A stretch of DNA of 21,019 nucleotides from the NCBI GenBank assembly GCA_034664005.1, contig JAXDIL010000015.1:1-21019 (forward strand), read 5' to 3'. A program made the translations under genes and the position numbers. This document shows positions 8,632 to 16,532 of this stretch, piece after piece (the first letter of the stretch is position 1; each line of letters starts with the position of its first letter). Origin of the DNA: JACVRW01 sp034664005. GTDB taxonomy: Bacteria > Actinomycetota > Thermoleophilia > Solirubrobacterales > Thermoleophilaceae. The notes under the pieces are model-generated. The model saw nothing but the letters and a program-made list of their open reading frames with translations, did no database searches and had not been told where the DNA came from.

Positions 8632-9391
8632 CCACGGGGCGCGCCGGCCGCTGATCGCCGGCAACTGGAAGCTGTGGGGCACGCGCGCCCAGGCCGCCGA
8701 CTACTGCGAGCGGCTCCCCGGCCTGCTCCCGGACGCCCTCTCCGCCGAGGTCGCGGTCTGCGTTCCCTTCACGGCGCTCGAGCTCTGCGTCGAGAAGCTG
8801 CGCGCCACGCCGGTCGGCGTCTACGCGCAGAACATGCACCAGGAGCAGAGCGGCGCCTTCACCGGCGAGATCTCGGCCGAGATGCTCACCGAGCTGTCCG
8901 TCGACGGCGTGGTGCTCGGGCACTCCGAGCGGCGCCAGTACTTCTGCGAGACGGACCGCGCGCTCCAGGACAAGATCCCGCGCGCCCTCGAGACCGGCCT
9001 CCTGCCGATCCTGTGCGTGGGCGAGACCGAGGAGGAGCGCGAGCGCGACGAGACGCAGCGGAAGCTCCGCACCCAGGTGCAGGAGGCGCTCGAGCGCGTG
9101 CCCGACGACCGGCTCCCCGACGTGGTGATCGCCTACGAGCCGATCTGGGCGATCGGGACGGGCAAGGTGGCGACGCCCGCGATCGCCCAGGACGCGGTGG
9201 GCTTCATCCGCGCGCTGGTGGGCGACCGCTCGAAACAGGCCGCCGAGCGCGTTCGCATCCTCTACGGCGGCAGCGTCAAGCCCGACAACGCGGCCGAGAT
9301 CCTCGCCCAGCCCGACGTGGACGGCGCCCTCGTGGGCGGCGCGAGCCTCGACCCGAAGGGCTTCGCGGAGATCGCCGCCGCCGCGCCGTGA
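8624..9391 (+). CDS. tpiA: Triosephosphate isomerase
   Basis: The product is 255 residues, full length. The catalytic Lys is in AGNWKLWGT, the electrophile His in VVLGHSERR, and the base Glu in AYEPIWAIGTGK. The phosphate-binding loop YGGSVKPDN and GALVGGASLD close the barrel. The residue after NWKL is Trp where most bacterial enzymes have Asn or His, a mild oddity. The ATG sits within the pgk end (ATGCCTGA) and the stop overlaps the gpmI GTG (GTGA). In many bacteria secG follows tpiA; here it is replaced by gpmI. Confidence 0.97.
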   Translation: MPDHGARRPLIAGNWKLWGTRAQAADYCERLPGLLPDALSAEVAVCVPFTALELCVEKLRATPVGVYAQNMHQEQSGAFTGEISAEMLTELSVDGVVLGHSERRQYFCETDRALQDKIPRALETGLLPILCVGETEEERERDETQRKLRTQVQEALERVPDDRLPDVVIAYEPIWAIGTGKVATPAIAQDAVGFIRALVGDRSKQAAERVRILYGGSVKPDNAAEILAQPDVDGALVGGASLDPKGFAEIAAAAP

Positions 9392-10869
9392 GCTTCGACA
9401 GGGCCTGTCTCGTGGTGCTGGACGGGTGGGGGTTGGCCGAGCCGGGCCCCGGCAACGCCATCGAGCTGGCGGACACGCCCGTGTTCGACGAGCTCTGGGA
9501 GCGGCACCCGCACACCACGCTCGTCACCCACGGGCCGGCGGTGGGCCTCCCGGAGGGCCAGATGGGGAACTCGGAGGTCGGGCACCTGAATCTCGGGGCG
9601 GGCACGGTCGTGAAGCAGGACCTGCTGCGGATCGACGAGGCGATCGAGGACGGCTCGTTCTTCGAGAACGAGGCGCTGCGCGCGGCCTGCCAGACCGAGC
9701 GCCTCCACCTGCTCGGGCTCGTCTCCGACGGCGGCGTGCACTCGAGCCTCGAGCACCTGCGGGCGCTCGTGGAGCTGGCGCGGCGCGAGAACGTGCCCGA
9801 CATCGTCATCCACGCGTTCACCGACGGCCGCGACACGAGCCCGGACAGCGGGGTGCGTCACGTGGCCGAGGTCGAGTCCTGGGACGGCACGCGGATCGCG
9901 ACCGTGAGCGGCCGCTACTACGCGATGGACCGCGACAAGCGCTGGGAGCGCACCGAGCTCGCGCTGAAGGCGATCGCCGACGGCGAGGCCGAGTTCAGTG
10001 CCGAGACGGGGGAGGAGGCCGTGCGTGCCGCGTACGAGCGGGGCGAGACCGACGAGTTCATCAAGCCGACCGTGATCCGAGCCAGCGGCTCCGCCGGCGG
10101 CGATGACGGCCGTATCCGCGACGGCGACCGGGCGATCTTCTTCAACTTCCGGCCCGACCGCGCGCGCCAGCTCACGCAGAAGCTCGGCGAGCGCGGCGTG
10201 CCGCTCACGACGCTCACCGAGTACCACGAGGACTGGGACTACCCGGTCGCGTTCCCGCCCGCGCGGCCCTCGGTGACGCTCGCCTCGACGCTCGCGGAGC
10301 GCGGCAGGGCGCAGCTGCACGTCGCCGAGACCGAGAAGTACGCGCACGTGACCTACTTCTTCAACGGCGGGGAGGAGGACGAGTACCCGGGCGAGGAGCG
10401 CCGGCTCGTGGACTCGCCGCGCGACGTGCCCACCTACGACAAGAAGCCCGAGATGAGCGCCCGCGAGGCCGCCGCGGCCTTCGCCGAGAGCTGGCGCGAG
10501 GGCGATTTCACGTTCGGCATCATCAACTTCGCGAACGCGGACATGGTCGGCCACACGGGCGTGATCGAGGCGGCGGTGACGGCGGTGGAGACGGTGGACG
10601 CCTGTCTCGCCGAGGTGGTGGAGGCCGTGCACGAGTCGGGCGGCGTGTGCGTGGTCACGGCCGACCACGGCAACGCCGACCAGATGCTCGAGCCCGACGG
10701 CAGCCCCAACACCGCCCACTCGATGAACCCGGTGCCGCTGATCGTCACAGCGGACGTCGGGCCGCTGGGCGAGGGCGGGACCCTCTCGGACGTGGCGCCC
10801 ACGATCCTGGCGCTGCTGGGCGAGCAGCAGCCCGACGCGATGACCGGGAAGCCCTTGCAGGAAACTTGA
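9388..10869 (+). CDS. gpmI: Cofactor-independent phosphoglycerate mutase
   Basis: The product is 493 residues, typical of the two-domain, two-manganese iPGM. The GTG at 9388 overlaps the tpiA stop and gives VSFDRACLVVLDGWGL, the expected N-terminus. The catalytic Ser is in GQMGNSEVGHLNLG. Substrate-binding motifs are SDGGVHS, FTDGRDT and FFNFRPDRARQL. Metal-binding motifs in the phosphatase domain are NFANADMVGHTG and VTADHGNADQM. It interconverts 3- and 2-phosphoglycerate without 2,3-bisphosphoglycerate. A longer reading frame runs back to 8674, but that part is only a shadow of tpiA. The stop overlaps the TTG start of tgt. Confidence 0.97.
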   Translation: MSFDRACLVVLDGWGLAEPGPGNAIELADTPVFDELWERHPHTTLVTHGPAVGLPEGQMGNSEVGHLNLGAGTVVKQDLLRIDEAIEDGSFFENEALRAACQTERLHLLGLVSDGGVHSSLEHLRALVELARRENVPDIVIHAFTDGRDTSPDSGVRHVAEVESWDGTRIATVSGRYYAMDRDKRWERTELALKAIADGEAEFSAETGEEAVRAAYERGETDEFIKPTVIRASGSAGGDDGRIRDGDRAIFFNFRPDRARQLTQKLGERGVPLTTLTEYHEDWDYPVAFPPARPSVTLASTLAERGRAQLHVAETEKYAHVTYFFNGGEEDEYPGEERRLVDSPRDVPTYDKKPEMSAREAAAAFAESWREGDFTFGIINFANADMVGHTGVIEAAVTAVETVDACLAEVVEAVHESGGVCVVTADHGNADQMLEPDGSPNTAHSMNPVPLIVTADVGPLGEGGTLSDVAPTILALLGEQQPDAMTGKPLQET

Positions 10870-12038
10870 CAGGGGACGCCTTCGAGATCACGGCGCGGGA
10901 CGGCCGCGCACGCGCGGGCGTGATCTCGACCCCGCATGGCACGGTGCGGACGCCCGCGTTCGTGCCGCTCGCCTCGACGGCGACCGTGAAGTCGCTCGAC
11001 GCGCCCGAGGTGGCCGAGCTCGGCTTCGACATGGTGCTCGGCAACACGTTCCACCTCTTCATCCAGCCCGGGCATGAGCTGATCGCCGAGATGGGCGGCC
11101 TCCACGAGTTCATGGGCTGGCGGAGGCCGATCATCACCGACTCGGGCGGCTACCAGGTCTTCTCGATGGGCCACGGCTCGGTCGCCGCGGAGATCAAGCG
11201 GAGGCGCGACACGCGTGAGTCGATGATCATCTCCATCGAGGAGGAGGGCGTGCGCTTCCGCTCGTACGCGGACGGGAGCGAGCGCTTCATGGGGCCGGAG
11301 ACTTCGATGGAGGTACAGGCCGCGCTCGGCTCGGACATCGCGCTCGCCTTCGACGAGTGCACGCCCTTCCACGTCGAGCGCGACTACACCGCGAGCTCGA
11401 TGGAGCGCACGCACCGCTGGCTCGACCGCTGCGTGGCCTGGTGCGGCGAGCACGCCCCGCCCGGGCAGCTCCTGTACGGGATCGTCCAGGGCGGGGTCTA
11501 CGAGGACCTCCGCGCGGAGTCGAGTGCCTACGTCGCCGCCGCGGGCGTCGACGGCATCGCCATCGGCGGCTCGCTCGGGCAGGACAAGGAGCAGATGCGC
11601 GAGGTCGTGGAGTGGTCGCTGGCCGGCCTCCCCGAGGCGCCGCCGCGCCACCTGCTCGGGATCGGCGACGTGGACGACATCGTGCACGCCGTCGGCGCCG
11701 GCATCGACACGTTCGACTGCGCCACGCCCACCCGGCTCGCTCGCCACGGCACCGCGCTGGTCCACGACCCGGGCGCGCGCTGGCGGCTCGACATCACCAA
11801 GAGCGCGCACCGGCGAAGCCGCGAGCCGATCGACCCGGACTGCCCCTGCCCGGCCTGCCGCGAGCACTCGCGCGGCTACCTGCACTACCTCTCGCGCATA
11901 AACGAGCTGACAGCCAAGCGCCTGCTCACGCTCCACAACCTCACGTTCATGGAGCGCGTCATGCGCGGCCTCCGCGAGGCCATCGCCGCCGGGGAATTCG
12001 TATCGGTCGCGCAGCGTGTACTAACGGGTGATCGTTGA
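10866..12038 (+). CDS. tgt: tRNA-guanine transglycosylase (queuosine pathway)
   Basis: The product is 390 residues from a TTG start that overlaps the gpmI stop (TTGA), with an AGGA Shine-Dalgarno-like stretch just upstream. The longer open frame back to 10647 is gpmI shadow. TGT hallmarks are TDSGGYQVFS with catalytic Asp92, GIVQGG, IAIGGS, and the nucleophile segment GIDTFDCATPTR with Asp284. The zinc site is CPCPAC (Cys326, 328, 331) plus His355 in LTLHNL. It swaps G34 for preQ1 in GUN-anticodon tRNAs. Residues about 101-123 (GSVAAEIKRRRDTRES) lie between the active-site strand and the next core strand, as in other bacterial TGTs. No queA, queG or queuosine transporter is in the window. Tgt is the last gene of the + strand block and is convergent with the foreign island, 40 bp from its nuclease stop. 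Confidence 0.95.
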   Translation: MTGDAFEITARDGRARAGVISTPHGTVRTPAFVPLASTATVKSLDAPEVAELGFDMVLGNTFHLFIQPGHELIAEMGGLHEFMGWRRPIITDSGGYQVFSMGHGSVAAEIKRRRDTRESMIISIEEEGVRFRSYADGSERFMGPETSMEVQAALGSDIALAFDECTPFHVERDYTASSMERTHRWLDRCVAWCGEHAPPGQLLYGIVQGGVYEDLRAESSAYVAAAGVDGIAIGGSLGQDKEQMREVVEWSLAGLPEAPPRHLLGIGDVDDIVHAVGAGIDTFDCATPTRLARHGTALVHDPGARWRLDITKSAHRRSREPIDPDCPCPACREHSRGYLHYLSRINELTAKRLLTLHNLTFMERVMRGLREAIAAGEFVSVAQRVLTGDR

Positions 12039-12078
12039 ACCAGGTGTCTGATGACAAGCTGACGAGTTCCGGGCCCCG

Positions 12079-12972
12079 CTAATCCAGAACCGCTTTCCTC
12101 AATTCCGCGGCAAGATCCTCATCGAGGCGAGGGCTTTCGAGCAGCCCGCGAAGGACCGTTCCGTCTATCAATGCAACCGCCAAGGTCGGGTCAGTGGTGG
12201 ACCGAATCTGCTCCGTTTTCGCCGTGGAGGCAACCTCCCGCGCGGAACACAAGATGCCGAGTTTGCAGCGGCCTCGTCTGTTACCCATGTTGCCTCGAAG
12301 TGCTCGGACCTCCGGTGCTCCAGCGGGCTTGGCCACGTTCTTTGCCGAGACCAATACGAGTGGTCCTCCGAGAATGTCGGCAAGTTCATCAGTCGCGCGG
12401 TTCGCCAGAACAACGTCGATCTCTTCTGTCTCATTGATGTACCTATGATCGAGCACCCTGAAGTAGCTCGCTTGTGAGAAGAGAAGACAGAGAACCTGCT
12501 CGAAATAGAGACCCTTACGATAGGAATCCGGCTCGCCAAGCGCACGCTCAAGTAGGGGAACGCCGAGCAGCGCGAGACCCTGTCGCCCTAGAGCGAGTTC
12601 CTCGACGGCCACCAGATCTGCGACAGAGGTGAATTCCCGCACGCTGAAGTCGTCGTCCTCCTCGGTCCGATCAAGAAGGATCGGGCGGCCGTCGATCTCC
12701 TGTACGACCTCCAGCGTGTCGAGCCTTATCGCGAGGGGCAGCAATGCAACCGCAACAGCATGTCCGCTCCCTCGTGCTGCCCGTAGGCGGCGGGCCCAGG
12801 GGTCGTCGAGCTCGTCAAAAACAATGTGGAGAAGACGCCCGTCATCATGCTCGAGGTCAGGTAGCCACCGGAGCCCTTCGAGTTCGGCGGGCCCAGTGGG
12901 ACGATGCCAGCCTGTTAGCGATCGTTCAATCGCTTCAACGGCTTGCGTGCGGAGGTCGGGTGGCCGTGTCAG
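12079..12972 (-). CDS. PD-(D/E)XK (Mrr-like) nuclease of a methyltransferase-ParB cassette; probable CTG start
   Basis: From the CTG at 12972 the product is 297 residues; from TTG at 12744 only 221. The frame stays open and protein-like from just after the ParB stop (12985-12987), for example EAIERSLTGWHRPTGP and LLHIVFDELDDPWARRL. The ParB stop is followed by AGGAG, then 9 nt, then CTG. No ATG, GTG or TTG lies in frame before 12744. The C-terminal half looks like a restriction-endonuclease fold: helix Glu in KGLYFEQVL (about 158), Asp in ETEEIDVVLAN (about 186), and the strand LVLVSAKN (about 206-212), where Lys211 is kept but the usual Glu of E-x-K is Ser. RCKLGILCSAREV resembles the next strand of Mrr-like domains. 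The N-terminal third matches nothing I recognise. Third in the operon after the methyltransferase and ParB genes. Role as the toxic or cleaving component is inferred. Confidence 0.6.
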   Translation of the reverse strand: MTRPPDLRTQAVEAIERSLTGWHRPTGPAELEGLRWLPDLEHDDGRLLHIVFDELDDPWARRLRAARGSGHAVAVALLPLAIRLDTLEVVQEIDGRPILLDRTEEDDDFSVREFTSVADLVAVEELALGRQGLALLGVPLLERALGEPDSYRKGLYFEQVLCLLFSQASYFRVLDHRYINETEEIDVVLANRATDELADILGGPLVLVSAKNVAKPAGAPEVRALRGNMGNRRGRCKLGILCSAREVASTAKTEQIRSTTDPTLAVALIDGTVLRGLLESPRLDEDLAAELRKAVLD

Positions 12973-12984
12973 CCGAGGCCACTC

Positions 12985-13929
12985 CTATTCGGGGAGAGCG
13001 TCCAGCCGCGCCTGCAGCGCGACCTGAGTATCGGTCACCACAGTCCGGAGCTGTTCGCGCTCAGACTCGTTGCCTTCCGTCACCCCGATCAGCCGATCCA
13101 CGGCTGCGATGAGTGAACGAGCTGATCCCGCTAGCCGGCTCAGTTCGACGCCCGCGAGTGCAACCTCCGCGTAGCTCTCCTCGATGCTTGAGGCAGGGTC
13201 CAGGATGAGATCACGAATCACATCGTCAAATGGGGACGCAGTCTCGGGTCCGCCTGCATCCTCGGCCGCCCTCTTGATGATCGGCCTCATTTTGCGAACG
13301 TCTACTACGTCAGTAAGCGCCCCGGCGTCACGTTTCGCGAGGAACGCGTCGCGAATCGCATCTCCCCCGAACTCCTGCCACACGAGAGGCCGCTGGCGGG
13401 TCAAAGGGCGGATGACGTTCTCCTCGATCTCAACGAAGAAGTTCATCGGGAGCCCGTCCCAAATCAGCTGTTTGTAACGCTCAGGAAGGTCCAAGATCAG
13501 CTTGTAGTCCTTGATCTTTTCTTTCGAAAGCCCGGTGAGTTTCTTCAGCTCCTCGGGATCATCGGTGCGTGCGCGTTCCATCACCTTCTCGAGAGCGAGA
13601 GCCGTCGGCATGTCGTCCCACTGGGCTCGGACGAGGTGGATATTGAACATCTCCACGATGTTCTCGGTAGGTGCCGGTGGCTCTTCGCGAACGAGCGCCG
13701 GAATCGTCGCCAAGCCAAGCCGTGTTGCCTGTCGCCATCGCCGCTCGCCGTCAATCAGACGGTAGGCAGTTCCCTCGCGGTAGACGTAGATGGGAACCAG
13801 CACTCCCGAGGTCTCGATTGACTGTGCGAGGCGGTCGTCCGTCGTAGGGTGGAAAACTTGCCGAGGGTTTTCCAAGTTGGCCTCGATGGCGTCTAAGCGG
13901 ATCTCCTGGAGTGTCGCTGGAGCTGCCAC
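12985..13929 (-). CDS. ParB/Srx-fold protein of a methyltransferase-nuclease cassette
   Basis: The product is 314 residues from a GTG start. The N-terminus is a ParB-N domain. NPRQVF (21-26) is the first box; LAQSIETSGVLVPIYV and YRLIDGERRWRQATRLG (about 57-72) hold the GERRxR motif that binds CTP in true ParB proteins; ENIVEMFNIHLVR (89-101) corresponds to the third box. A helical region follows with a helix-turn-helix-like stretch (LTGLSKEKIKDYKLIL). The C-terminal half is acidic and helical (ASSIEESYAEVALAGVELSRL; ESEREQLRTVV), unlike chromosomal ParB dimer domains. No parA lies nearby, so chromosome or plasmid partition is unlikely to be its job. More likely it is a DNA-loading or sensing subunit for the flanking methyltransferase and nuclease. 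The gene starts 47 nt after the methyltransferase stop. GC is clearly lower than in the flanks (29 of 60 bases at 13501-13560). Confidence 0.75.
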   Translation of the reverse strand: MAAPATLQEIRLDAIEANLENPRQVFHPTTDDRLAQSIETSGVLVPIYVYREGTAYRLIDGERRWRQATRLGLATIPALVREEPPAPTENIVEMFNIHLVRAQWDDMPTALALEKVMERARTDDPEELKKLTGLSKEKIKDYKLILDLPERYKQLIWDGLPMNFFVEIEENVIRPLTRQRPLVWQEFGGDAIRDAFLAKRDAGALTDVVDVRKMRPIIKRAAEDAGGPETASPFDDVIRDLILDPASSIEESYAEVALAGVELSRLAGSARSLIAAVDRLIGVTEGNESEREQLRTVVTDTQVALQARLDALPE

Positions 13930-13976
13930 GTGACCTGGTTATCAGACGAGGCCCCGGGCGTGCAACCCGCTGGCCG

Positions 13977-15236
13977 CTACGAGCCCCCCGCAACCCAAAC
14001 GAGTTCGTCCACCTGGCTTCGTGCTGACCCGTGTCGTGCTCCCATGGTCGAGTGGGCAATGGGGCGCTGGAGGGCCAGGTGGACGGAGGGAAAGGCGTCT
14101 CGGAGGAGTTCCTCGGCCAAATCGGCCGCAATGTCCTGTAGGAGGCCATTGCTTGGGTAGCTCAGGATGAGCGTCCAACCACGACTGGCGGCTGCGGCAA
14201 ACAACGATTGGAAGGCTGCCACCGCTTGAGTTTTCAGCGAGAACGGTGTTACGAACCGATCCGGGCGGTATCGGCCCAGTCCGTTCGCCTCCGGGTAGTC
14301 ATAGCGGGCGAGTGTTTCCAGGACGTGGTAGTACCTCGAGTAATGGTCCTTGCTGTAAGGCGGATCGGCATAGATCACAGCGTGGTCGACTTTTTGTCGG
14401 CTCAGACGCGGCCAGATGCCTAGAGCATCGGCACACAGCACGCGATTGGTGGAGCGCCACGAACGTGTTCCGAATGGGTAATGCTCGTCGGCGGCTTGCA
14501 GGAAGGTTGCCCACGTTGAGCGCGCTCGCTGTCGCCTGATTCTCGCCACGCTTGTAGCAGTGGTGCCACGTAGGTATTGCGCGAAGTGACCAGGCGCGCT
14601 CGCGCAGGCGCTAGCGGCCTGCAGGAGTCCGAGGACTGCCCAATCGCGTTGCTCAGTCGTCAAGTCGCCACGAGCGCGAGCCGCGTCTATGGCGTGCCGA
14701 ACGCTGTCAATCTCGATGGACTGGCGTAGACCGAAGTAGCCCCAGGAGAACGTGAGGGTGCAAAGCCGGCTGGGGAACTCGGGACGCTGCGATAACCGTC
14801 GGCACTCTGCGGCGACCTTCTGGCTGTTGGCTGCGTGTTGCCAGCGTTCGTATCCTGCGAGGTAGTCCTCGACACTGCCGGCGGCCAGGCGCTTGTGCTC
14901 AACATTCAGCGCGCTCCCAAAGCGATCCTTGAGTGCTGCCATGTTCGCCACGAAGTCGGTCGTTAATCGGCTAGCGAGATCGGGCGATGCGAGCGGACCC
15001 GTTCGCGCCGTGAGTTGACAGCGGGCGGCCACCGCTGCATAGCGCTGGATGTCATTGCCCCAAACACTTCGGCCGGACGGTGCGACGGCGCCGCCAATGG
15101 CGCACATCCCGCAGAACAGGTCGATAAGCGGCCCCGGCCGCTGGCGCTTGACCAGGCGCGCGACATCGGGCGCGAGGGCATGCTTGCTCCCCATGTAGCG
15201 GATCCGCGGCGCCACTCCGCCATGCTTACCAGACAC
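13977..15236 (-). CDS. D12-class adenine-specific DNA methyltransferase
   Basis: The product is 419 residues. The start chosen is GTG at 15236, preceded by AGGAG with a 4-nt spacer; GTG at 15254 would add six residues. Motif order is that of Dam-like (alpha-group, D12) N6-adenine methyltransferases: motif X RYMGSKHAL at about 13-21, motif I DLFCGMCAIGG at about 39-49, a long middle region of about 200 residues that would hold the target-recognition domain, then motif IV ADPPYSKDHYSRYYH with DPPY at about 291-294. The late strand LILSYPSNGLL fits motif VI. It should transfer a methyl group from S-adenosylmethionine to adenine in a specific DNA site. The middle region is larger than in Dam. It is the first gene of a three-gene cassette with the ParB-like and nuclease genes, suggesting a restriction-modification-like system. 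The target site cannot be read from sequence. Confidence 0.85.
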   Translation of the reverse strand: MSGKHGGVAPRIRYMGSKHALAPDVARLVKRQRPGPLIDLFCGMCAIGGAVAPSGRSVWGNDIQRYAAVAARCQLTARTGPLASPDLASRLTTDFVANMAALKDRFGSALNVEHKRLAAGSVEDYLAGYERWQHAANSQKVAAECRRLSQRPEFPSRLCTLTFSWGYFGLRQSIEIDSVRHAIDAARARGDLTTEQRDWAVLGLLQAASACASAPGHFAQYLRGTTATSVARIRRQRARSTWATFLQAADEHYPFGTRSWRSTNRVLCADALGIWPRLSRQKVDHAVIYADPPYSKDHYSRYYHVLETLARYDYPEANGLGRYRPDRFVTPFSLKTQAVAAFQSLFAAAASRGWTLILSYPSNGLLQDIAADLAEELLRDAFPSVHLALQRPIAHSTMGARHGSARSQVDELVWVAGGS

Positions 15237-15326
15237 GGCTCTCCTCAGGCGCACAACTAGGCCGATGTCCAGTGTGACGGCAGCCGCGGACGGTCGGCCT
15301 CACGACAAGCAACCCCGAGCGGGTGC

Positions 15327-16532
15327 TCACCGCGAGTGCTGGTGGATGAAGTCGCGCAGCGCGTCGATCTGCTGCTGAGGGTCGCTCTTCTCGACGGGCT
15401 GGACGCTGCCGCCCGAGGAGGACGAGAGCACGGCGATCGCCACGACCGCGATCGCCGCGATCGCTGCGAGCAGCGCGACGAAGCTGGCGAAGCGCCGCCG
15501 CCGTGCCGCGCGCTGAGCCGTGGCGCGGCGGTCGCGCGCGGCGCGCGCAGGAGGCGCGGCGGTCGGCGGCGCGGCCTGGTGCACGCGTGTCGGGCTGGGC
15601 CCGACCGTGGTGCGGCGTAGCGCCTGCGTCGCCGCCGTATCGTCGAGGGCCCGGGTCGCGTCGAGGTCGCTCATCCCGAGCCGCTGCGTCGCCTCCGTGG
15701 CCTCTCCGTGCACCCCGGCCTCGATCGCCTCGGCCATCTCGAGCGCGCTCCGGTAGCGGGCGTCAGGGTCGCGCTCGAGTGCCACGCGCACTGCCTCGTC
15801 CAGCTCCGCGGGCACCTCCGGCCGGTAGTCGGTGATCGGCGCGACCGGGTCCTGCTGCTGCTTCAGCGCCAGCTCCGTGAGCGACGCGTACTCGTGCGGC
15901 AGCCGCCCCGTGAGGAACTGGTAGGCGCACACCCCGAGCGAGTAGATGTCCGACGCCGGGCCCGCCTCCTCGCCTCGCGCCTGCTCCGGCGACAGGTACG
16001 CGGCGGTGCCGAGCACGGAGCCGACCTGCGTGATGCGCGTCTGCTCGGCGGCCTTGGCGATGCCGAAGTCGGCGAGCTTGGTGGCCCCCATCTCCTCGGC
16101 GAACAGCAGGTTGCCGGGCTTCACGTCGCGGTGCACGACGCCCGCGCGGTGCGCGTAGTCCAGGCCGTGGCAGGAGTCGCGCACCAGCCGCACCGTCTCC
16201 TCGATGCCGAGCTGCTTGTGCTCGCGCAGGAGGTCCGCCGCGGACGGGCCGTTCACGTACTCCATGACGATGTAGTGCCGCTCGCTCGCCGGGTCCTGGC
16301 CCGAGTCGAAGACCTGCACGATGTTCGGGTGCTGGAGCCGCGCCGCCGACAGCGCCTCGCGCCGGAACCTGAACACGAACGCCTCGTCGTCGGCGAGGTG
16401 CTCGGCCAGCAGCTTCACGGCGACCGATCGCTCGAGCACGGTGTCGCGCGCCTCGAACACGGTGGACATGCCGCCCGCGCCCAGGCGGCGTTCGATCACA
16501 TAGCGCCCGGCGATCTCGGTGGGCGGGCTCAC
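15327..16532 (-). CDS. Membrane-anchored Hanks-type Ser/Thr protein kinase (PknB-like, no PASTA)
   Basis: The product is about 401 residues. The kinase domain covers about residues 10-270: glycine loop LGAGGMSTVFEARD, ATP Lys40 in VAVKLL, catalytic HRDVKPGN (134-141), DFG (155-157), a Thr/Ser-rich activation loop (TRITQVGSVLGTAAYLSPEQ) and SDIYSLGV. A Thr-rich juxtamembrane linker (about 280-318) holds likely autophosphorylation sites. One transmembrane helix lies at about 349-369 after an Arg-rich stop-transfer, leaving only about 30 residues outside, with no PASTA or other sensor domain. The active site faces the cytoplasm. The GTG start overlaps the stop of the upstream lipoprotein gene (GTGA), so the lipoprotein may be its partner or sensor. 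The foreign methyltransferase gene starts 90 bp downstream on the same strand and could receive read-through. Confidence 0.93.
   Translation of the reverse strand: MSPPTEIAGRYVIERRLGAGGMSTVFEARDTVLERSVAVKLLAEHLADDEAFVFRFRREALSAARLQHPNIVQVFDSGQDPASERHYIVMEYVNGPSAADLLREHKQLGIEETVRLVRDSCHGLDYAHRAGVVHRDVKPGNLLFAEEMGATKLADFGIAKAAEQTRITQVGSVLGTAAYLSPEQARGEEAGPASDIYSLGVCAYQFLTGRLPHEYASLTELALKQQQDPVAPITDYRPEVPAELDEAVRVALERDPDARYRSALEMAEAIEAGVHGEATEATQRLGMSDLDATRALDDTAATQALRRTTVGPSPTRVHQAAPPTAAPPARAARDRRATAQRAARRRRFASFVALLAAIAAIAVVAIAVLSSSSGGSVQPVEKSDPQQQIDALRDFIHQHSR

Larger units (their letters stand above)
12039..15326 (-). mobile_element. Lower-GC genomic island carrying the three-gene cassette
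   Basis: The stretch between tgt and the kinase gene has visibly lower GC and different codon use from both sides. By direct count, 13501-13560 has 29 G/C of 60, while 8461-8520 in pgk has 49 of 60. It carries only the methyltransferase, ParB-like and nuclease genes. I see no integrase, transposase, tRNA gene or convincing flanking direct repeat, so the mode of entry is unknown. The borders given are simply the neighbouring gene ends. All three genes run in the same direction as the upstream kinase operon. Confidence 0.55.

Noticed and set aside
9262..10719. 485-codon minus-strand frame opposite gpmI
   Set aside because: No recognisable motif, and the composition is that of an antisense shadow of gpmI.
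12039..12078. Possible tRNA remnant or terminator in the tgt-nuclease gap
   Set aside because: A short GGGCCC palindrome is present but there is no T-run and no tRNA-like cloverleaf sequence.
12985..13929. Chromosome-partition ParB with nearby parS
   Set aside because: No parA neighbour and an atypical C-terminus. I noticed no parS-like 16-mer but did not search exhaustively. Context favours a modification/defence cassette.
12054..15310. GACAAGC at both island edges as possible target-site duplication
   Set aside because: Only seven bases, not at matching positions relative to the gene ends, and no longer match around it; expected by chance over this distance.
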